A stretch of 64,000 nt of DNA from Photobacterium sanguinicancri (GCF_024346675.1 NZ_AP024851.1:806001-870000), one strand, 5' to 3'; positions 17,587 to 27,201 are shown, counted from the first letter of the stretch. Program-made: numbers and translations. Notes: a model not told the origin generated them from the letters alone.

Positions 17587-19968
17587 ATGATTTTCTCAGT
17601 AGTGAAAAATAAAAAACACATCCTTGTTTTTTTTACAGTACTCATTTTTTCTGGTTGTGCGGTATACGCGGGTTTAAATTACGATCAGATTTATGGTAAA
17701 TCGGCACCGCGCGACCGTATTGCCCCTGCATATTCGACTGTCGCTGAACATTACCTCACTGAGGTTAAACCCATTATTGAAAATCGCTGCGTTGTTTGTC
17801 ATGCCTGCTACGATGCACCATGCCAACTTAAAATGTCGTCTTCCGAAGGGATCGACCGTGGCGCCAATAAAGAAAAAGTGTACGAAGGTACCCGTTTACT
17901 GGCATCGAACCTGACTCGTATGTTCATCGACGCTCAATCAACAGAACAATGGCGTGAACTCGGTTTCAATCCCGTCTTAAACGAACGAGATCAAACAGCT
18001 GAAGCGAATACACAAGCGGGGGTTATGGCACGAATGCTTCAACTTAAACAAGCACATCCCTTACCTGAACAGAAAATATTGAATCAAGATGAATGGGGCT
18101 TTTCGCTAGATCGCGATCAGCAATGCCCGACTATTGAAGAAATGGCCAAATATGAGCAAGATTATCCTAATTGGGGCATGCCCTATGGTTTGCCACAGTT
18201 AGCTGATGGTGAGAATAAAATATTAATGTCATGGTTAGAGGCTGGTTCACCAATGGCAAGCGTTCCCCCCGCACCTGAATCTACCATGAAAAAAATAAAA
18301 GCATGGGAAGCTTTTTTAAACGGTGACTCACTCAAACAACAACTAACCAGCCGTTATATTTTTGAACATTTGTTTGTTTCGCACCTCTATTTAGAAGATG
18401 AGGAAGAAACTGTTTTCTTTAACTTAGTTCGCTCACGTTCAGCCCCAGGTACGCCGGTCGATCTTATTGCGACCCGTCGTCCGTTTGATGACCCAAATGT
18501 AGAGCGCGTTTATTACCGTTTCGTGCAAGTACGTGAAACCATAGTTGATAAAACCCACATGCCCTATGCTCTCAGCAAGGCCAAAATGGCTCGGTTTGAA
18601 GCGCTATTTCTGACTCCCAGTTACGCGGTAACAGAACTGCCTAGCTATGATCCCGTTTCTTCATCTAACCCTATGGTGAGCTTTACTCAGCTTCCAGTAG
18701 AAGCCCGCTATAAGTTCATGCTTGATAACGCTCAAAATACCATTATGGGCTTCATAAAAGGTCCAGTATGCCGAGGTCAGCTTGCGCTAAATGTTATCAA
18801 TGACCGTTTCTGGGTGTTTTTTGTTGATCCTGATATGGCCAATCTACCCAGTGTGAACGCATTCTATGAGCGCCAAGCACACAATCTTCGCCTGCCAGCC
18901 GAAAAAGAAAGTAACACTGTACCTATCACTAACTGGTTACACTATTCCAAGCAACAGGGTGATTTTTTACGAGCCAAAAATGACTTCATGAAAACAACCT
19001 TTAAAAATGGTGAACACCTCACCCCACAAGTCATTTGGGATGGCAACGGCATTAACCAGAATGCTTCACTTACTGTATTCCGCCATTTCGATAGTGCAAC
19101 AGTGACTAAAGGGCTGATCGGTGAGCAACCTAAAACGGCATGGGTTTTGGACTACTCTTTACTCGAACGGATTCATTATTTGCTTGTCGCAGGGTTTGAT
19201 GTGTACGGTAACTTTGGCCACCAACTCGTTACACGCATGTATATGGACTTTTTGCGCATGGAGGGCGAATCTAACTTCCTCTCTTTACTACCAGAAGCAA
19301 TCCGTCACCAAGAGTTAGCTGACTGGTATCAAGGTGCCAATACAGATCTCAAGCTATTCATACAAGGTGATATTAATGAATTTGATCAACCATCAGGCAT
19401 TACATACCTAACAGATACGCCAAAGAAAGAGTTACTGGATAAACTAAAAACGCATCTTGCTCTGGTTCAACCGACTCGGTATGAACTATCAGAGGCAGCA
19501 TTAGGCAACCAAGCCATTGCAGCACTAACAACCATCGGCCGCATGCAAGGCGAACACGTGAGCTTATTCCCAGAACTGAGCTACATTATGGTGACACCAA
19601 ACGACACCAACAAACCACCACAACTCTTTACCCTTGTGCGTAATAGCGCACACAAGAATATCTCCAGTTTATTTAATGAAGAGTCCAACAGGCTATTCAC
19701 TCGTGACAACGTCACCATGGTGAGAGGTGTGCTCGGTAGTTACCCCGGTGCATTTTGGTCTGTAAAAGAAGCCGAGCTTCCCGCTTTAACTGAAAAAGTC
19801 TTAGCCGTTAAATCAGAAGAAAGCTACAAGGCATTATTAGACCAATTTGGCATTCGTCGAACCAACCCCGAGTTCTGGCCATTTAGCGATACACTTAACC
19901 AAACATACCAAGCTAACTACCCAATTGAGTCTGGTCTGTTAGATTACAATCGCGTTGAAAACCGCTAA
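17587..19968 (+). CDS. cti: fatty acid cis/trans isomerase (Cti)
   Basis: 793-aa periplasmic haem enzyme that converts cis-unsaturated membrane fatty acids to trans isomers, stiffening the membrane under stress. The N-terminus has a hydrophobic export signal (residues 10-26), and the single c-type haem motif CVVCH is at 68-72, as in Pseudomonas Cti. The length matches the family. A Cys after the signal (FSGCAVY) resembles a lipobox, so membrane anchoring is possible. It is monocistronic, with a strong terminator. Confidence 0.9.
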   Translation: MIFSVVKNKKHILVFFTVLIFSGCAVYAGLNYDQIYGKSAPRDRIAPAYSTVAEHYLTEVKPIIENRCVVCHACYDAPCQLKMSSSEGIDRGANKEKVYEGTRLLASNLTRMFIDAQSTEQWRELGFNPVLNERDQTAEANTQAGVMARMLQLKQAHPLPEQKILNQDEWGFSLDRDQQCPTIEEMAKYEQDYPNWGMPYGLPQLADGENKILMSWLEAGSPMASVPPAPESTMKKIKAWEAFLNGDSLKQQLTSRYIFEHLFVSHLYLEDEEETVFFNLVRSRSAPGTPVDLIATRRPFDDPNVERVYYRFVQVRETIVDKTHMPYALSKAKMARFEALFLTPSYAVTELPSYDPVSSSNPMVSFTQLPVEARYKFMLDNAQNTIMGFIKGPVCRGQLALNVINDRFWVFFVDPDMANLPSVNAFYERQAHNLRLPAEKESNTVPITNWLHYSKQQGDFLRAKNDFMKTTFKNGEHLTPQVIWDGNGINQNASLTVFRHFDSATVTKGLIGEQPKTAWVLDYSLLERIHYLLVAGFDVYGNFGHQLVTRMYMDFLRMEGESNFLSLLPEAIRHQELADWYQGANTDLKLFIQGDINEFDQPSGITYLTDTPKKELLDKLKTHLALVQPTRYELSEAALGNQAIAALTTIGRMQGEHVSLFPELSYIMVTPNDTNKPPQLFTLVRNSAHKNISSLFNEESNRLFTRDNVTMVRGVLGSYPGAFWSVKEAELPALTEKVLAVKSEESYKALLDQFGIRRTNPEFWPFSDTLNQTYQANYPIESGLLDYNRVENR

Positions 19969-19989
19969 TTAACACCAATAGACAAGCGT

Positions 19990-20021
19990 AAAGGCCAGCT
20001 CACTTAGCTGGCCTTTTTATT
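19990..20021 (+). terminator. terminator after cti
   Basis: Stem AAAGGCCAGCT (19990-20000), loop CACTT, AGCTGGCCTTT (20006-20016), then T residues. Confidence 0.88.
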
Positions 20022-20130
20022 ATTTATGTTTTTTGTAAATTATTGAAAATATGACGGATAAGCATGGCATTCACAAATAGCCAATGACACAATACGCATA
20101 TATTAACAACTTCGTTAAATAGGCGTAACC

Positions 20131-20802
20131 ATGAGCACTAAAATCACCATTTGGGATAGCTTTATCCGTGGCTATCACTGGCTGCAAGCCATCAGTATTG
20201 CTGGGTTGTGGTATACCGGCACGGAAGGCCTCATGGATTGGCACTTTTCTATTGCTTATGGGTTATTAGCCTTACTGGTCACACGCTTGATCTGGGGCGT
20301 TTTAGGGAGTGAAACCGCCAAGCTATCACGCCTTTTTCACCCTCCCCGCGCTGTCATTCAACACTTGGGTGAATTGCATCAACCCACAATTAGCCATGAC
20401 AACACCGTTGGTCATAATGCGGCGGGTAGCTATATGGTACTCGGTTTTTTTGTATTGCTTACCATACAATTAACCACGGGGCTTTTTGCTACCGACGACA
20501 TCATATCTGAAGGCCCTTTAGCCATGCACATCAGTGGTGAGTTAAGCAGTAGGCTAACGGATCTTCATGGCTTGAACTTTGATTTTCTGCTCAGTGCGAT
20601 TGGTCTTCATCTAGCCGCAATATTATTGTATCGCTTAAAAAGCATCGACCTTGTCGGCCCGATGTTACACGGAAAAAAAGTGCTACCTGAACACGCTGCG
20701 CCGAAAATGTTAAATGGCGTCATTGGATGGGGCATTTTTGTCGCCGTTGCTACAGGTGTCTATTTCCTATGGGCTAAAGATGTCGTTATTTATCTTTTGT
20801 AA
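20131..20802 (+). CDS. cytochrome b561 family membrane protein
   Basis: 223-aa di-haem b-type cytochrome of the bacterial cytochrome b561 family, an inner-membrane electron carrier. About four core helices carry His candidates: YHWLQ (residue about 16), HPPRAVIQH loop, and late helices LSAIGLHLAAILLYRLK with H near residue 168. Proteins of this type often pair with a c-type cytochrome, but no partner gene is next to it. It is the last clear chromosomal gene before the integron array. Confidence 0.85.
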   Translation: MSTKITIWDSFIRGYHWLQAISIAGLWYTGTEGLMDWHFSIAYGLLALLVTRLIWGVLGSETAKLSRLFHPPRAVIQHLGELHQPTISHDNTVGHNAAGSYMVLGFFVLLTIQLTTGLFATDDIISEGPLAMHISGELSSRLTDLHGLNFDFLLSAIGLHLAAILLYRLKSIDLVGPMLHGKKVLPEHAAPKMLNGVIGWGIFVAVATGVYFLWAKDVVIYLL

Positions 20803-20978
20803 TAGCAAGCATTAGCGCCAGAGGTGAAAATAATTAAGGCTGTAGATACAACCTCAGACTCGATAAACAAGCCCAACACATTTGCTACGATATAGTCGTA
20901 GCTGAATTTTACTGGCTTAATCACTGAAACTAAAAGCAAACTGACAACGCCGAGTAAGCTTGATAGTGGTAGCAACAA
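20790..20978 (-). pseudogene. degenerate small membrane protein ORF overlapping an attC remnant
   Basis: The minus strand has a 62-codon frame with a hydrophobic segment (LLGVVSLLLVSVIKPV) beginning with TTG. Upstream, an ATG near 21033 opens another frame (MKKIALFMQSTAF), a normal signal-like start, but the two frames are offset, which suggests a frameshift near 20983. Part of the coding stretch is also a copy of an attC centre (see the degenerate attC entry), so the frame may be an accident of attC sequence. I do not recognise the protein. Confidence 0.3.
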
Positions 20979-20985
20979 GAAATAA
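20877..20985. repeat. degenerate attC (site 0), left edge of the array
   Basis: Positions 20899-20955 match the centre of the attC at 48035-48154 (48070-48126) at nearly all of 57 positions, and the left arm (AACACATTTGCTAC) also corresponds. The right arm has decayed to GTGGTAGCAAC and both core sites are lost. Confidence 0.6.
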
Positions 20986-21051
20986 TGGTGATGTGAATGC
21001 CGTCGACTGCATAAACAAGGCGATTTTCTTCATTTATACGACAAGACCAGA

Positions 21052-21700
21052 AGTTGGTGTTATCTTGGACGCGTAAGAGGAGATGTAAACGTCTTAATAA
21101 AAAACCAATGGCAACACATCAAGCAGTTGTTTAATCAAGCGAGTAGCAAACCTAAATATGTCGGATTCACACAGTTAGCCAAGCGAAAGCCATTGCAATG
21201 TCATCTTCATCTCTATAAAAAACAAACACCTAAAAAACGTAAAGACCGGCCAAAAGGTCGAGAACACTTCTCCGCCCAGGCAGTACATAAAAAGTCAGCA
21301 CTAGAGCCTTGGCTGCTGGCGACTAATATCCCAACAAATATATTCTCATCTCGATGTATCGTCAGGCTCTACACCAAACGAATGCAAATTGAAGAAACAT
21401 TCCGTGATTTAAAAAGCCCACAATACGGTTTTGGCTTACGCCAAAGCCGCACTCATGACCCTAAACGCTTCGACATTTTACTGCTCATTGGCCTGCTCGC
21501 TTTTATGGTCTATTGGTGGTTTGGAATAATTGCAGAACATAACGGTTGGCACCGTCACTTTCAGGCAAATTCAGTAAAAGACCGACGCGTTTTATCATTT
21601 TAAGGCTAGGAAAAGAGGTCTTCCGACGGCTGGAATATCACATCAATGAACCATCAATACGCTGGGCGCAAAGCACCCTTATTCTAATGGCAAGGAACAA
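21052..21700 (+). pseudogene. truncated, frameshifted IS10-like transposase
   Basis: The frame carries the C-terminal part of an IS4-family transposase, including the YREK-type region KRMQIEETFRDLKSPQYG. The N-terminus is absent. One base is missing near 21598 compared with the fuller copy, so the frame stops early at VLSF and the last 45 residues are out of frame. It cannot make an active enzyme. Confidence 0.85.
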
Positions 21701-21733
21701 TTATCGTGCGTAAATTATGTGGGGATCCGCCAG
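21052..21733 (+). mobile_element. 5'-truncated IS10-like element (IS4 family)
   Basis: This segment is nearly identical to 25514-26191 of the fuller copy and ends at the same terminus (GGGGATCCGCCAG). The first 630 bp of the element are missing. Its right end abuts an attC that lacks its core AACG. Confidence 0.85.
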
Positions 21734-21825
21734 CACCGGGCATAAGGTGTGCCACGACTAACCTACAAAGCCCACTGAACTTCATACCAAAACCGCCGAG
21801 TGTAATCAGCTTGAATTGTTTGTTA
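21734..21825. repeat. attC site 1 (left core lost to IS)
   Basis: Carries GGCATAAGGTGTGCC and the common centre CCAAAACCGCCGAGTGTAA, and closes with TTTGTTAGG. The AACG core on the left is replaced by the IS10-like terminus, so the site is probably inactive. Confidence 0.75.
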
Positions 21826-21852
21826 GGCCATTAGCTTACTTTATCCATAGGG

Positions 21853-22929
21853 CTATTCAGATATATTCACTTGAACATACTCACATAACGCTTGATCTTG
21901 ATTTTCAAAAAAAGCAGGCATTGCCATCATCATTGGCAAATCACTAATTGAAACAACATAGTCTTTAAGATCCGCACCTGTAGCTTTTGCGAAAGCTAAT
22001 TTTGTAGTTCTTCCTGATAAATTTTGTGTTTCTCTTAATTGAACTACCACCTTTTGTGAATTTGGAAATCCAGACCGCCAATCAGTGAATTTAATGAATT
22101 TTTTCTCTTTCGATGCATCCAAAAAAACATTTGTAGCATTAATAACGGCTCTGTCAATCATACGTTCTTTATTTATAAACTCAGCCACTATTAACAGCTC
22201 ACCAATATAGTAGTTTGAAGTAGCTAAACCTCCATTTAACATCCCAACAACGGAGTTATCAAGGGCTCCGCTTTCTACTAATAAAAATGTTTCCTTTAAT
22301 GCAATTCTAAGCTCTTTCGGCAATTTAAAATGAGAGGCTACTGTAACGACGTTATGAGGTATTTTATTACTAATTACAATACTATTATTACACCCTGAGA
22401 AAACATATCTATGCTTTTCATCTTGTTTGCCAGATGGGTCACCAAAAGCAATAACATTTTTATATTCTGGTAGATCAACATAAAACGGAAGTATTGATGG
22501 GCGTTTATGAACATATCCGGCCTGATTCAGAAAATCTTTAACACGTAAATCACCATCACTTGAAAACTTCTCACTAACTTGTAGTGGCAATGTCAATGGT
22601 GTTTCACCTCCTATCTTCATGGAAGAAAGGGTAAATGGTGTATATAATTCAACCGTAATTCTTGTGATTATTTCAGGGTAATTACCTTTATTGTCGAATA
22701 TCACATAAGTTCCAAATGTAGCATCACCGTCAAGCTCTAGTATTTCTTGCGACCTCACAACACTTGCTGAAATTCTATGCTCTTTAAATAAATCACTATT
22801 ATCAACCCATAAAAAAAGACCAGTAAAAAGAGTTGTGAGCATCCCCAAAATACCACCTACAACGCCGACTTTACCGTCAAGTTTCAGTTCTATAAAACCA
22901 TTTAGTAAATTTCTCATCCCATCACTCAC
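21853..22929 (-). CDS. cassette protein, membrane-anchored, 358 aa, unknown
   Basis: I do not recognise this family. One transmembrane helix lies near the N-terminus (about residues 20-42, VGVVGGILGMLTTLFTGLFLWV); the remaining 310 residues look like a soluble, mixed alpha/beta domain outside or inside the membrane. The start is GTG at 22929 or ATG at 22917; neither has a clear ribosome site. The stop lies 28 bp from attC site 1, as usual for a cassette gene. The stretch is AT-rich compared with the chromosomal genes on the left, fitting horizontal origin. Confidence 0.7.
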   Translation of the reverse strand: MSDGMRNLLNGFIELKLDGKVGVVGGILGMLTTLFTGLFLWVDNSDLFKEHRISASVVRSQEILELDGDATFGTYVIFDNKGNYPEIITRITVELYTPFTLSSMKIGGETPLTLPLQVSEKFSSDGDLRVKDFLNQAGYVHKRPSILPFYVDLPEYKNVIAFGDPSGKQDEKHRYVFSGCNNSIVISNKIPHNVVTVASHFKLPKELRIALKETFLLVESGALDNSVVGMLNGGLATSNYYIGELLIVAEFINKERMIDRAVINATNVFLDASKEKKFIKFTDWRSGFPNSQKVVVQLRETQNLSGRTTKLAFAKATGADLKDYVVSISDLPMMMAMPAFFENQDQALCEYVQVNISE

Positions 22930-22958
22930 TGAACTAAATACGAATCAATTGGCCTAAC

Positions 22959-24319
22959 GAATGACATGGATTCCCCCTACCGAGGATCTGCCACACTTAT
23001 GTGGTACTTAATTGCATCGGAGGCACCATGTCTGATTATTCTTATTTCTGTGGTATCGACCTAGCTAAAAACCACTTTAGTCTTCATGCCGTAGACCAAA
23101 ATGGCAAGGTCATACTTCATAAGTCAGTGACCCGCTCTAAACTACTGACTACAATAGCAAATATGCCACTCATGCGTATAGGTGTTGAAGCGTGTGGTGG
23201 TGCACATTATTGGGCAAGAACACTCAATAAACTGGGTCACGATGCCCGTATTATGGCCGTTAAATACGTAATTCCTTATCGAACTAAGGGAAGAACGACC
23301 TTAATGATGCCGTTGCTATCTGCGAAGCTGTTCAGCGTCCATCCACTCGTTTTGTGCCGGTTAAATCCCCCGAGCAACAAGCCATCTTATCGGTACATAG
23401 AATGAGAGAACATTGGGTTCGCGAGCGCACTGCGCTTATGAATCGCATTCGTGCCCTACTTTCTGAATTCGGATTGATCATTCCTGTTGGTCGGTCTTCA
23501 TTAATGAAACACGTTCCCTTAATGCTCGAGGATGCAGAAAATGAACTGCCACACCTCGCGAGAATGATTATTGCCGATGCTTACCACCATCTTGGCGAAC
23601 TAAATCAACGCATAGCGGATACGGAACAAGTCTTCGATTCTTTAACTAAGGTCAGTGAAAATGTTCAACAAGTGATGAAAGTTCGAGGTATTGGGCCGCA
23701 AACCGCTACTGCGATACTCGCTTCGATAGGCAATGGTTCTCAATTTGATAAAAGCCGCGACTTCTCTGCATGGCTAGGTTTAGTCCCGAAACAATATTCT
23801 ACTGGCGGAAAGCCTCGGTTAGGCAGGATAACCAAGCACGGTGACAAATACTTACGAACACTATTAGTTCACGGTGCAAGAACCGTGGTTGCCAACCTTG
23901 GTGACAAGCAAGATAAGCTCAGCCAATGGTGTCGAGGTGTTTTAGAACGAAGAGGAATGAACCGAGCAATAGTGGCTCTCGCTGCGAAGAATGCACGAAT
24001 TATATGGTCGCTTTTACACAAGCAAACAGAATATGAAAACTATGCTGCTTAAGTAGAAACCTAAGCAGCATAAAGAGTTAAACCCACCGGGTCATTGCAG
24101 ACGCTAATGATGGAGATAGGTTAAGACCACTTGCGGAGAGCCTGTTAATGCGGCGGACACACTAGATGTCATCTAACGAATAAGGCACCGCAGTCGCGCA
24201 AAGTCATCAGGGCCACGACGTATGCGAATCGTCGATAAGTAGGCCGAATGTAGAGCGGCAGTCCAAAACCCATCGACATAAGTTTAGCGGATGTTTGACA
24301 ACCTGGGGGAATCCTTGTA
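22959..24319 (+). mobile_element. IS1111-group (IS110 family) element inserted in an attC
   Basis: Subterminal inverted repeats GGATTCCCCC (22968-22977) and GGGGGAATCC (24305-24314) bound a 1.36-kb element with short tails outside the repeats, which is the IS1111 style. The left flank keeps the attC core TAAC (22955-22958) and the right flank resumes the same attC at GCCCTG (24320). This is the insertion pattern of the known IS1111-attC group, which targets attC sites without a target duplication. Confidence 0.82.
23028..24052 (+). pseudogene. IS110/IS1111 DEDD transposase, frameshifted
   Basis: Two overlapping frames make up one transposase. The first (from ATG 23028) has the RuvC-like start FCGIDLAKNHFSLHA and the Glu in GVEACGG. 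The second, to 24052, has the C-terminal transposase domain with KVRGIGPQTATAILASIG and FSAWLGLVPKQYSTGGK, the typical helix-hairpin-helix and Ser-containing motif region. One A appears to be missing in AAGGGAAGAACG near 23292: restoring it would give KGKNDLNDA, the expected catalytic motif. As written the gene is broken. Confidence 0.85.
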
Positions 24320-24417
24320 GCCCTGTAAGGTGTGAGCAACGCAATAACGAAGCTCCCGCATGCCACCTTAAACACTAAAACCAACGCATGGTAAAAATGC
24401 CACGCGTTGCGAATCAC
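24169..24417 (-). CDS. DUF3265-like frame encoded by the attC itself
   Basis: The N-terminus MIRNAWHFYHALVLVFK matches DUF3265, a short peptide family seen in vibrio integrons that is simply the translation of VCR/VPR-type attC sequence. After about 30 residues the frame runs on into the right end of the IS1111-like element. I regard it as attC-derived and probably not a true gene, but list it because databases annotate such frames. Confidence 0.3.
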   Translation of the reverse strand: MIRNAWHFYHALVLVFKVACGSFVIALLTPYRATRIPPGCQTSAKLMSMGFGLPLYIRPTYRRFAYVVALMTLRDCGALFVR

Positions 24418-24434
24418 TCTTAAACAGTTTGTTA
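24320..24434. repeat. attC site 2, VCR/VPR type, split by IS1111-like element
   Basis: Contains CAACGCGTGGCATTTTT (on the minus strand) and TAACAAACTGTTTAAGAG, the hallmarks of V. cholerae/V. parahaemolyticus type attC sites. The AAC core (22956-22958) is separated from the rest by the insertion. Confidence 0.85.
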
Positions 24435-24854
24435 ACTGCGTATCTCAAAGAGCTCCATAAAACACTTAAAATTTGGAGAAATACGTCTCCAATAGACGTC
24501 GTCCCACCAAATTATGGATGGTTCACAACCGTCGCGAAAATCCAAACAAAAAGGTGCTCTATCAGATGAATAGCCAAAACACACTATCTTAGAAAAATCT
24601 GTAATGTCGCGAATCTCACCAGGATAACCAATTAACTCAGAGCTGCCATAATAACCATCAGGCAAAAAATCACTTTTGAGAGCTTCAGTGCAACGCTGAA
24701 CCTCATCTTTAGATGAACATATTTGGCCTAACTCTGTCTCTAGTTGATTACCGTAAGAATCAAACTTATGTTTTAGCGGAAAGCTACCGACTTCAATTTG
24801 GTACAAACGAGAGCCCATCACTTCAATTAAAAAACCCGGAAGCTCAAATCTCAT
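24432..24854 (-). CDS. SMI1/KNR4 (SUKH) family cassette protein, 140 aa
   Basis: 140-aa protein with the C-terminal pattern of SMI1/KNR4 proteins (SUKH superfamily): a buried Phe-Gly strand (VCFGYSSDRAPFCLDFRDG) followed by Pro-Ser-Ile-Ile-Trp-Trp-Asp and a final helix (FKCFMELFEI). SUKH proteins act as immunity proteins for toxin systems or as general protein-binding modules. No toxin gene is visible in this cassette, so it is an orphan. GGAGG sits six bases upstream of the ATG. The stop codon overlaps the end of attC site 2. Confidence 0.65.
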   Translation of the reverse strand: MRFELPGFLIEVMGSRLYQIEVGSFPLKHKFDSYGNQLETELGQICSSKDEVQRCTEALKSDFLPDGYYGSSELIGYPGEIRDITDFSKIVCFGYSSDRAPFCLDFRDGCEPSIIWWDDVYWRRISPNFKCFMELFEIRS

Positions 24855-24882
24855 TATTCCTCCAAGCAGTTAACGCCTACAA

Positions 24883-26191
24883 CTTACGAATCCCCACAAA
24901 ATACCTTTGTAGTTCAATAAGTAGACACGCACCTTACCTTCTGATCTAATGAATTCACCATAAACACAAAAGATTGAAAGCAAGATGCGTGATATTCAAA
25001 TTCTACACGAGTCGCTGGAAAATCAATGCCCTAACATTCACAAAAAGAGACTAAAATCACTCATGGACTCGGTGCAATCATTACTTAGCAATGATGCACT
25101 TACGCTTACTTTGCTAGGGCGTTCTCTTCCTTCAAAGGCCAAAACGAAACACTGTATTAAGCGCGTTGACCGTTTATTAGGTAATAATCACCTGCACCAC
25201 AACAGACTCGATATTTATCGGTGGCACTGTCATCAATTTTGTTCGGTCAATGCACACCTATTGTCTTAGTCGATTGGGCTGATATTCGCGAATACGAACG
25301 ACTCATGGTACTAAGAGCATCTATTGCTGTAGATGGTCGTTCTGTTACGCTTTTCGAGCAAACTTTTACTTTCAAAAACTACAACTCTCCACGTAGTCAT
25401 CAACAGTTTCTCGATAACTTTAAAGCTGTCTTACCCTCGCATGTCATCCCTATCATCGTGACTGATGCTGGCTTTCGTAATACATGGTTTAGACAAGTTA
25501 ATGACATGGGTTGGTGCTATCTTGGACGCGTAAGAGGAGATGTAAACGTCTTAATAAAAAACCAATGGCAACACATCAAGCAGTTGTTTAATCAAGCGAA
25601 TAGCAAACCTAAATATGTCGGATTCACACAGTTAGCCAAGCGAAAGCCATTGCAATGTCATCTTCATCTCTATAAAAAACAAACACCTAAAAAACGTAAA
25701 GACCGGCCAAAAGGTCGAGAACAATTCTCCGCCCAGGCTGTCCATAAGAAGTCAGCCTTAGAACCTTGGCTACTAGCAACTAATATCCCAACAAATATAT
25801 TCTCATCTCGATGTATCGTCAGGCTCTACACCAAACGAATGCAAATTGAAGAAACATTCCGTGATTTAAAAAGCCCACAATACGGTTTTGGCTTACGCCA
25901 AAGCCGCACTCATGACCCTAAACGCTTCGACATTTTACTGCTCATTGGTCTGCTCGCTTTTATGGTCTATTGGTGGTTTGGAATAATTGCAGAACATAAT
26001 GGTTGGCACCGTCACTTTCAGGCAAATTCAGTAAAAGACAGGCGCGTTTTATCATTTGTAAGGCTAGGAAAAGAGGTCTTCCGACGGCTGGAATATCACA
26101 TCAATGAACCAGCAATACGCTGGGCGCAAAGCACCCTAATTCTAATGGCAAGGAACAATTATCGTGCGTAAATTATGTGGGGATCCGCCAG
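24883..26191 (+). mobile_element. IS10-like element (IS4 family), near full length
   Basis: Terminal inverted repeats are CTTACGAATCCCCACA on the left and, read inward, CTGGCGGATCCCCACA on the right. The 1.31-kb size fits IS10. Flanks are TTAACGCCTACAA on the left and CGCCGAACATAAGG on the right, so the element sits inside an attC left arm. The 9-bp flanks (CGCCTACAA and CGCCGAACA) share only six positions, so the target duplication has diverged or the ends were joined by recombination. Confidence 0.88.
24985..26171 (+). pseudogene. IS10-like transposase, frameshifted
   Basis: The first frame (24985-25269) encodes the N-terminus (DIQILHESLENQCPNIHKKR, then the LGRSLPSKAKTKHCIKRVDR region) and the second (from about 25240 to 26171) the rest, with TPIVLVDWADIRE, VTDAGF and the RMQIEETFRDLKSPQYGFGL block that make up the DDE and YREK signatures of IS4-family transposases. 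The frames are offset by one base near 25240. Without a recognised slippery sequence I call this a disabling frameshift, although a programmed shift cannot be excluded. Confidence 0.85.
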
Positions 26192-26287
26192 CGCCGAACA
26201 TAAGGTGCACCACGATGAACTAACCAAGCGCACTAAACTTCATACCAAAACCGCCGAGTGTAACGCGTCACCTTGATGTTTTTGTTA
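26192..26287. repeat. attC site 3, split by IS10-like element
   Basis: The body of the site (CGCCGAACATAAGGTGCACC to TTTTTGTTA) follows the IS; its left core AACGCC is at 24872-24877 beyond the IS. Same subtype as site 25. Confidence 0.85.
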
Positions 26288-26450
26288 TGGCGCCACATTT
26301 ATTCGAACAATTTCACAGTATGATCTCAGATGAGCTCTCATTTTATCATCAGTGTGATCCCTCACTCGAATTTCTACCCAACACCCATTATGCAGTTACA
26401 CCCATATGGTTAATATGCAAAGAAATCCCTGATAGTTACAAGGAATACAC

Positions 26451-26990
26451 ATGCATAGCGATTCAGTACCTTACACTTTACCCCGTAATCCCAAATCGCA
26501 ATTACAATTCTTAGCGAAAGTCACATCAATGCCCAACAATCTTTTGACTAATGCAGGTACACCAGAAGTCGAAGCCTTATCAGCAATGATTCTATATAGA
26601 CATTTAAACCGGCAACAAAGAATTGAAGCGATGACAACGATTCGCGCGGTTCAAAACAAAGCCCTAATGGGTACTTTAATTACAAAAACACTGGATACCA
26701 CATTCGTTAACCCACAGTGGGGAGTATGGTCGCTTAACACTCAAGAGTTACAAAATGACATTGAGTTTCATTCATCCATCGATTCGTTGGCTGGATACGT
26801 AGGCGTTGGAGCTTCAGTATTAGGTGGAAAAGATTTTATAAAGAACATCTGGTCTCAAAAACGTATGGGTAGACAACACTGGATAATGCTTGTTATTTGG
26901 GGCTGCGTTTACATGAACAAAAAGGAACTTAAAAAAGCAAACACGGAGCTGAATAATCGTACAACCATTAACACTTCAAGGCATTACTAA
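26451..26990 (+). CDS. cassette protein on the plus strand, 179 aa, unknown
   Basis: I do not recognise the family. The protein has a charged N-terminal half and a hydrophobic stretch near residues 118-152 (LAGYVGVGASVLGG and IMLVIWGCVYM) that could insert in a membrane. AAGGA precedes the ATG at good spacing. It is oriented against most cassette genes, so it cannot be read from the Pc promoter and must have its own promoter in 26288-26450. It is followed after 2 bp by a second small membrane protein gene, suggesting a two-gene unit. Confidence 0.6.
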   Translation: MHSDSVPYTLPRNPKSQLQFLAKVTSMPNNLLTNAGTPEVEALSAMILYRHLNRQQRIEAMTTIRAVQNKALMGTLITKTLDTTFVNPQWGVWSLNTQELQNDIEFHSSIDSLAGYVGVGASVLGGKDFIKNIWSQKRMGRQHWIMLVIWGCVYMNKKELKKANTELNNRTTINTSRHY

Positions 26991-26992
26991 TA

Positions 26993-27175
26993 ATGATAAA
27001 TTGGCTTATTAAGATCGTTTTCTATGTCGCTCTATTCTCTTTCGTGGTGTGGTATTGGGAAGAATCAGATAATGCAACAAGAACAGGATTGTTCTACTTT
27101 CTATTCTTACTTGCTTTCGGACAAAATGCATATTACTCCCACAAACTTTCCAAACTACAAGAGCACAAAAAATAA
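26993..27175 (+). CDS. small two-helix membrane protein, 60 aa
   Basis: 60 aa with two predicted membrane helices (IVFYVALFSFVVWYW and TGLFYFLFLLAFGQNAYY) and a basic tail (HKLSKLQEHKK). It starts 2 bp after the stop of the 179-aa gene, with AAGG about 11 bases upstream, so the two are probably co-transcribed. Function is unknown; a small membrane toxin or a partner of the upstream protein are both possible. Confidence 0.55.
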   Translation: MINWLIKIVFYVALFSFVVWYWEESDNATRTGLFYFLFLLAFGQNAYYSHKLSKLQEHKK

Positions 27176-27179
27176 CTGA

Positions 27180-27198
27180 GCGCCACTTTGAGTGGCGC
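27180..27198 (+). terminator. hairpin after the plus-strand cassette genes
   Basis: Perfect 8-bp stem GCGCCACT / AGTGGCGC with loop TTG, directly after the stop codon and 4 bp before the next attC. There is no T run, so termination is uncertain. Confidence 0.4.
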
Positions 27199-27201
27199 CA
27201 T

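Noticed and set aside
26287..26514. 75-codon frame starting at the end of attC site 3
   Set aside because: It overlaps the better supported 179-aa gene and has no ribosome site.
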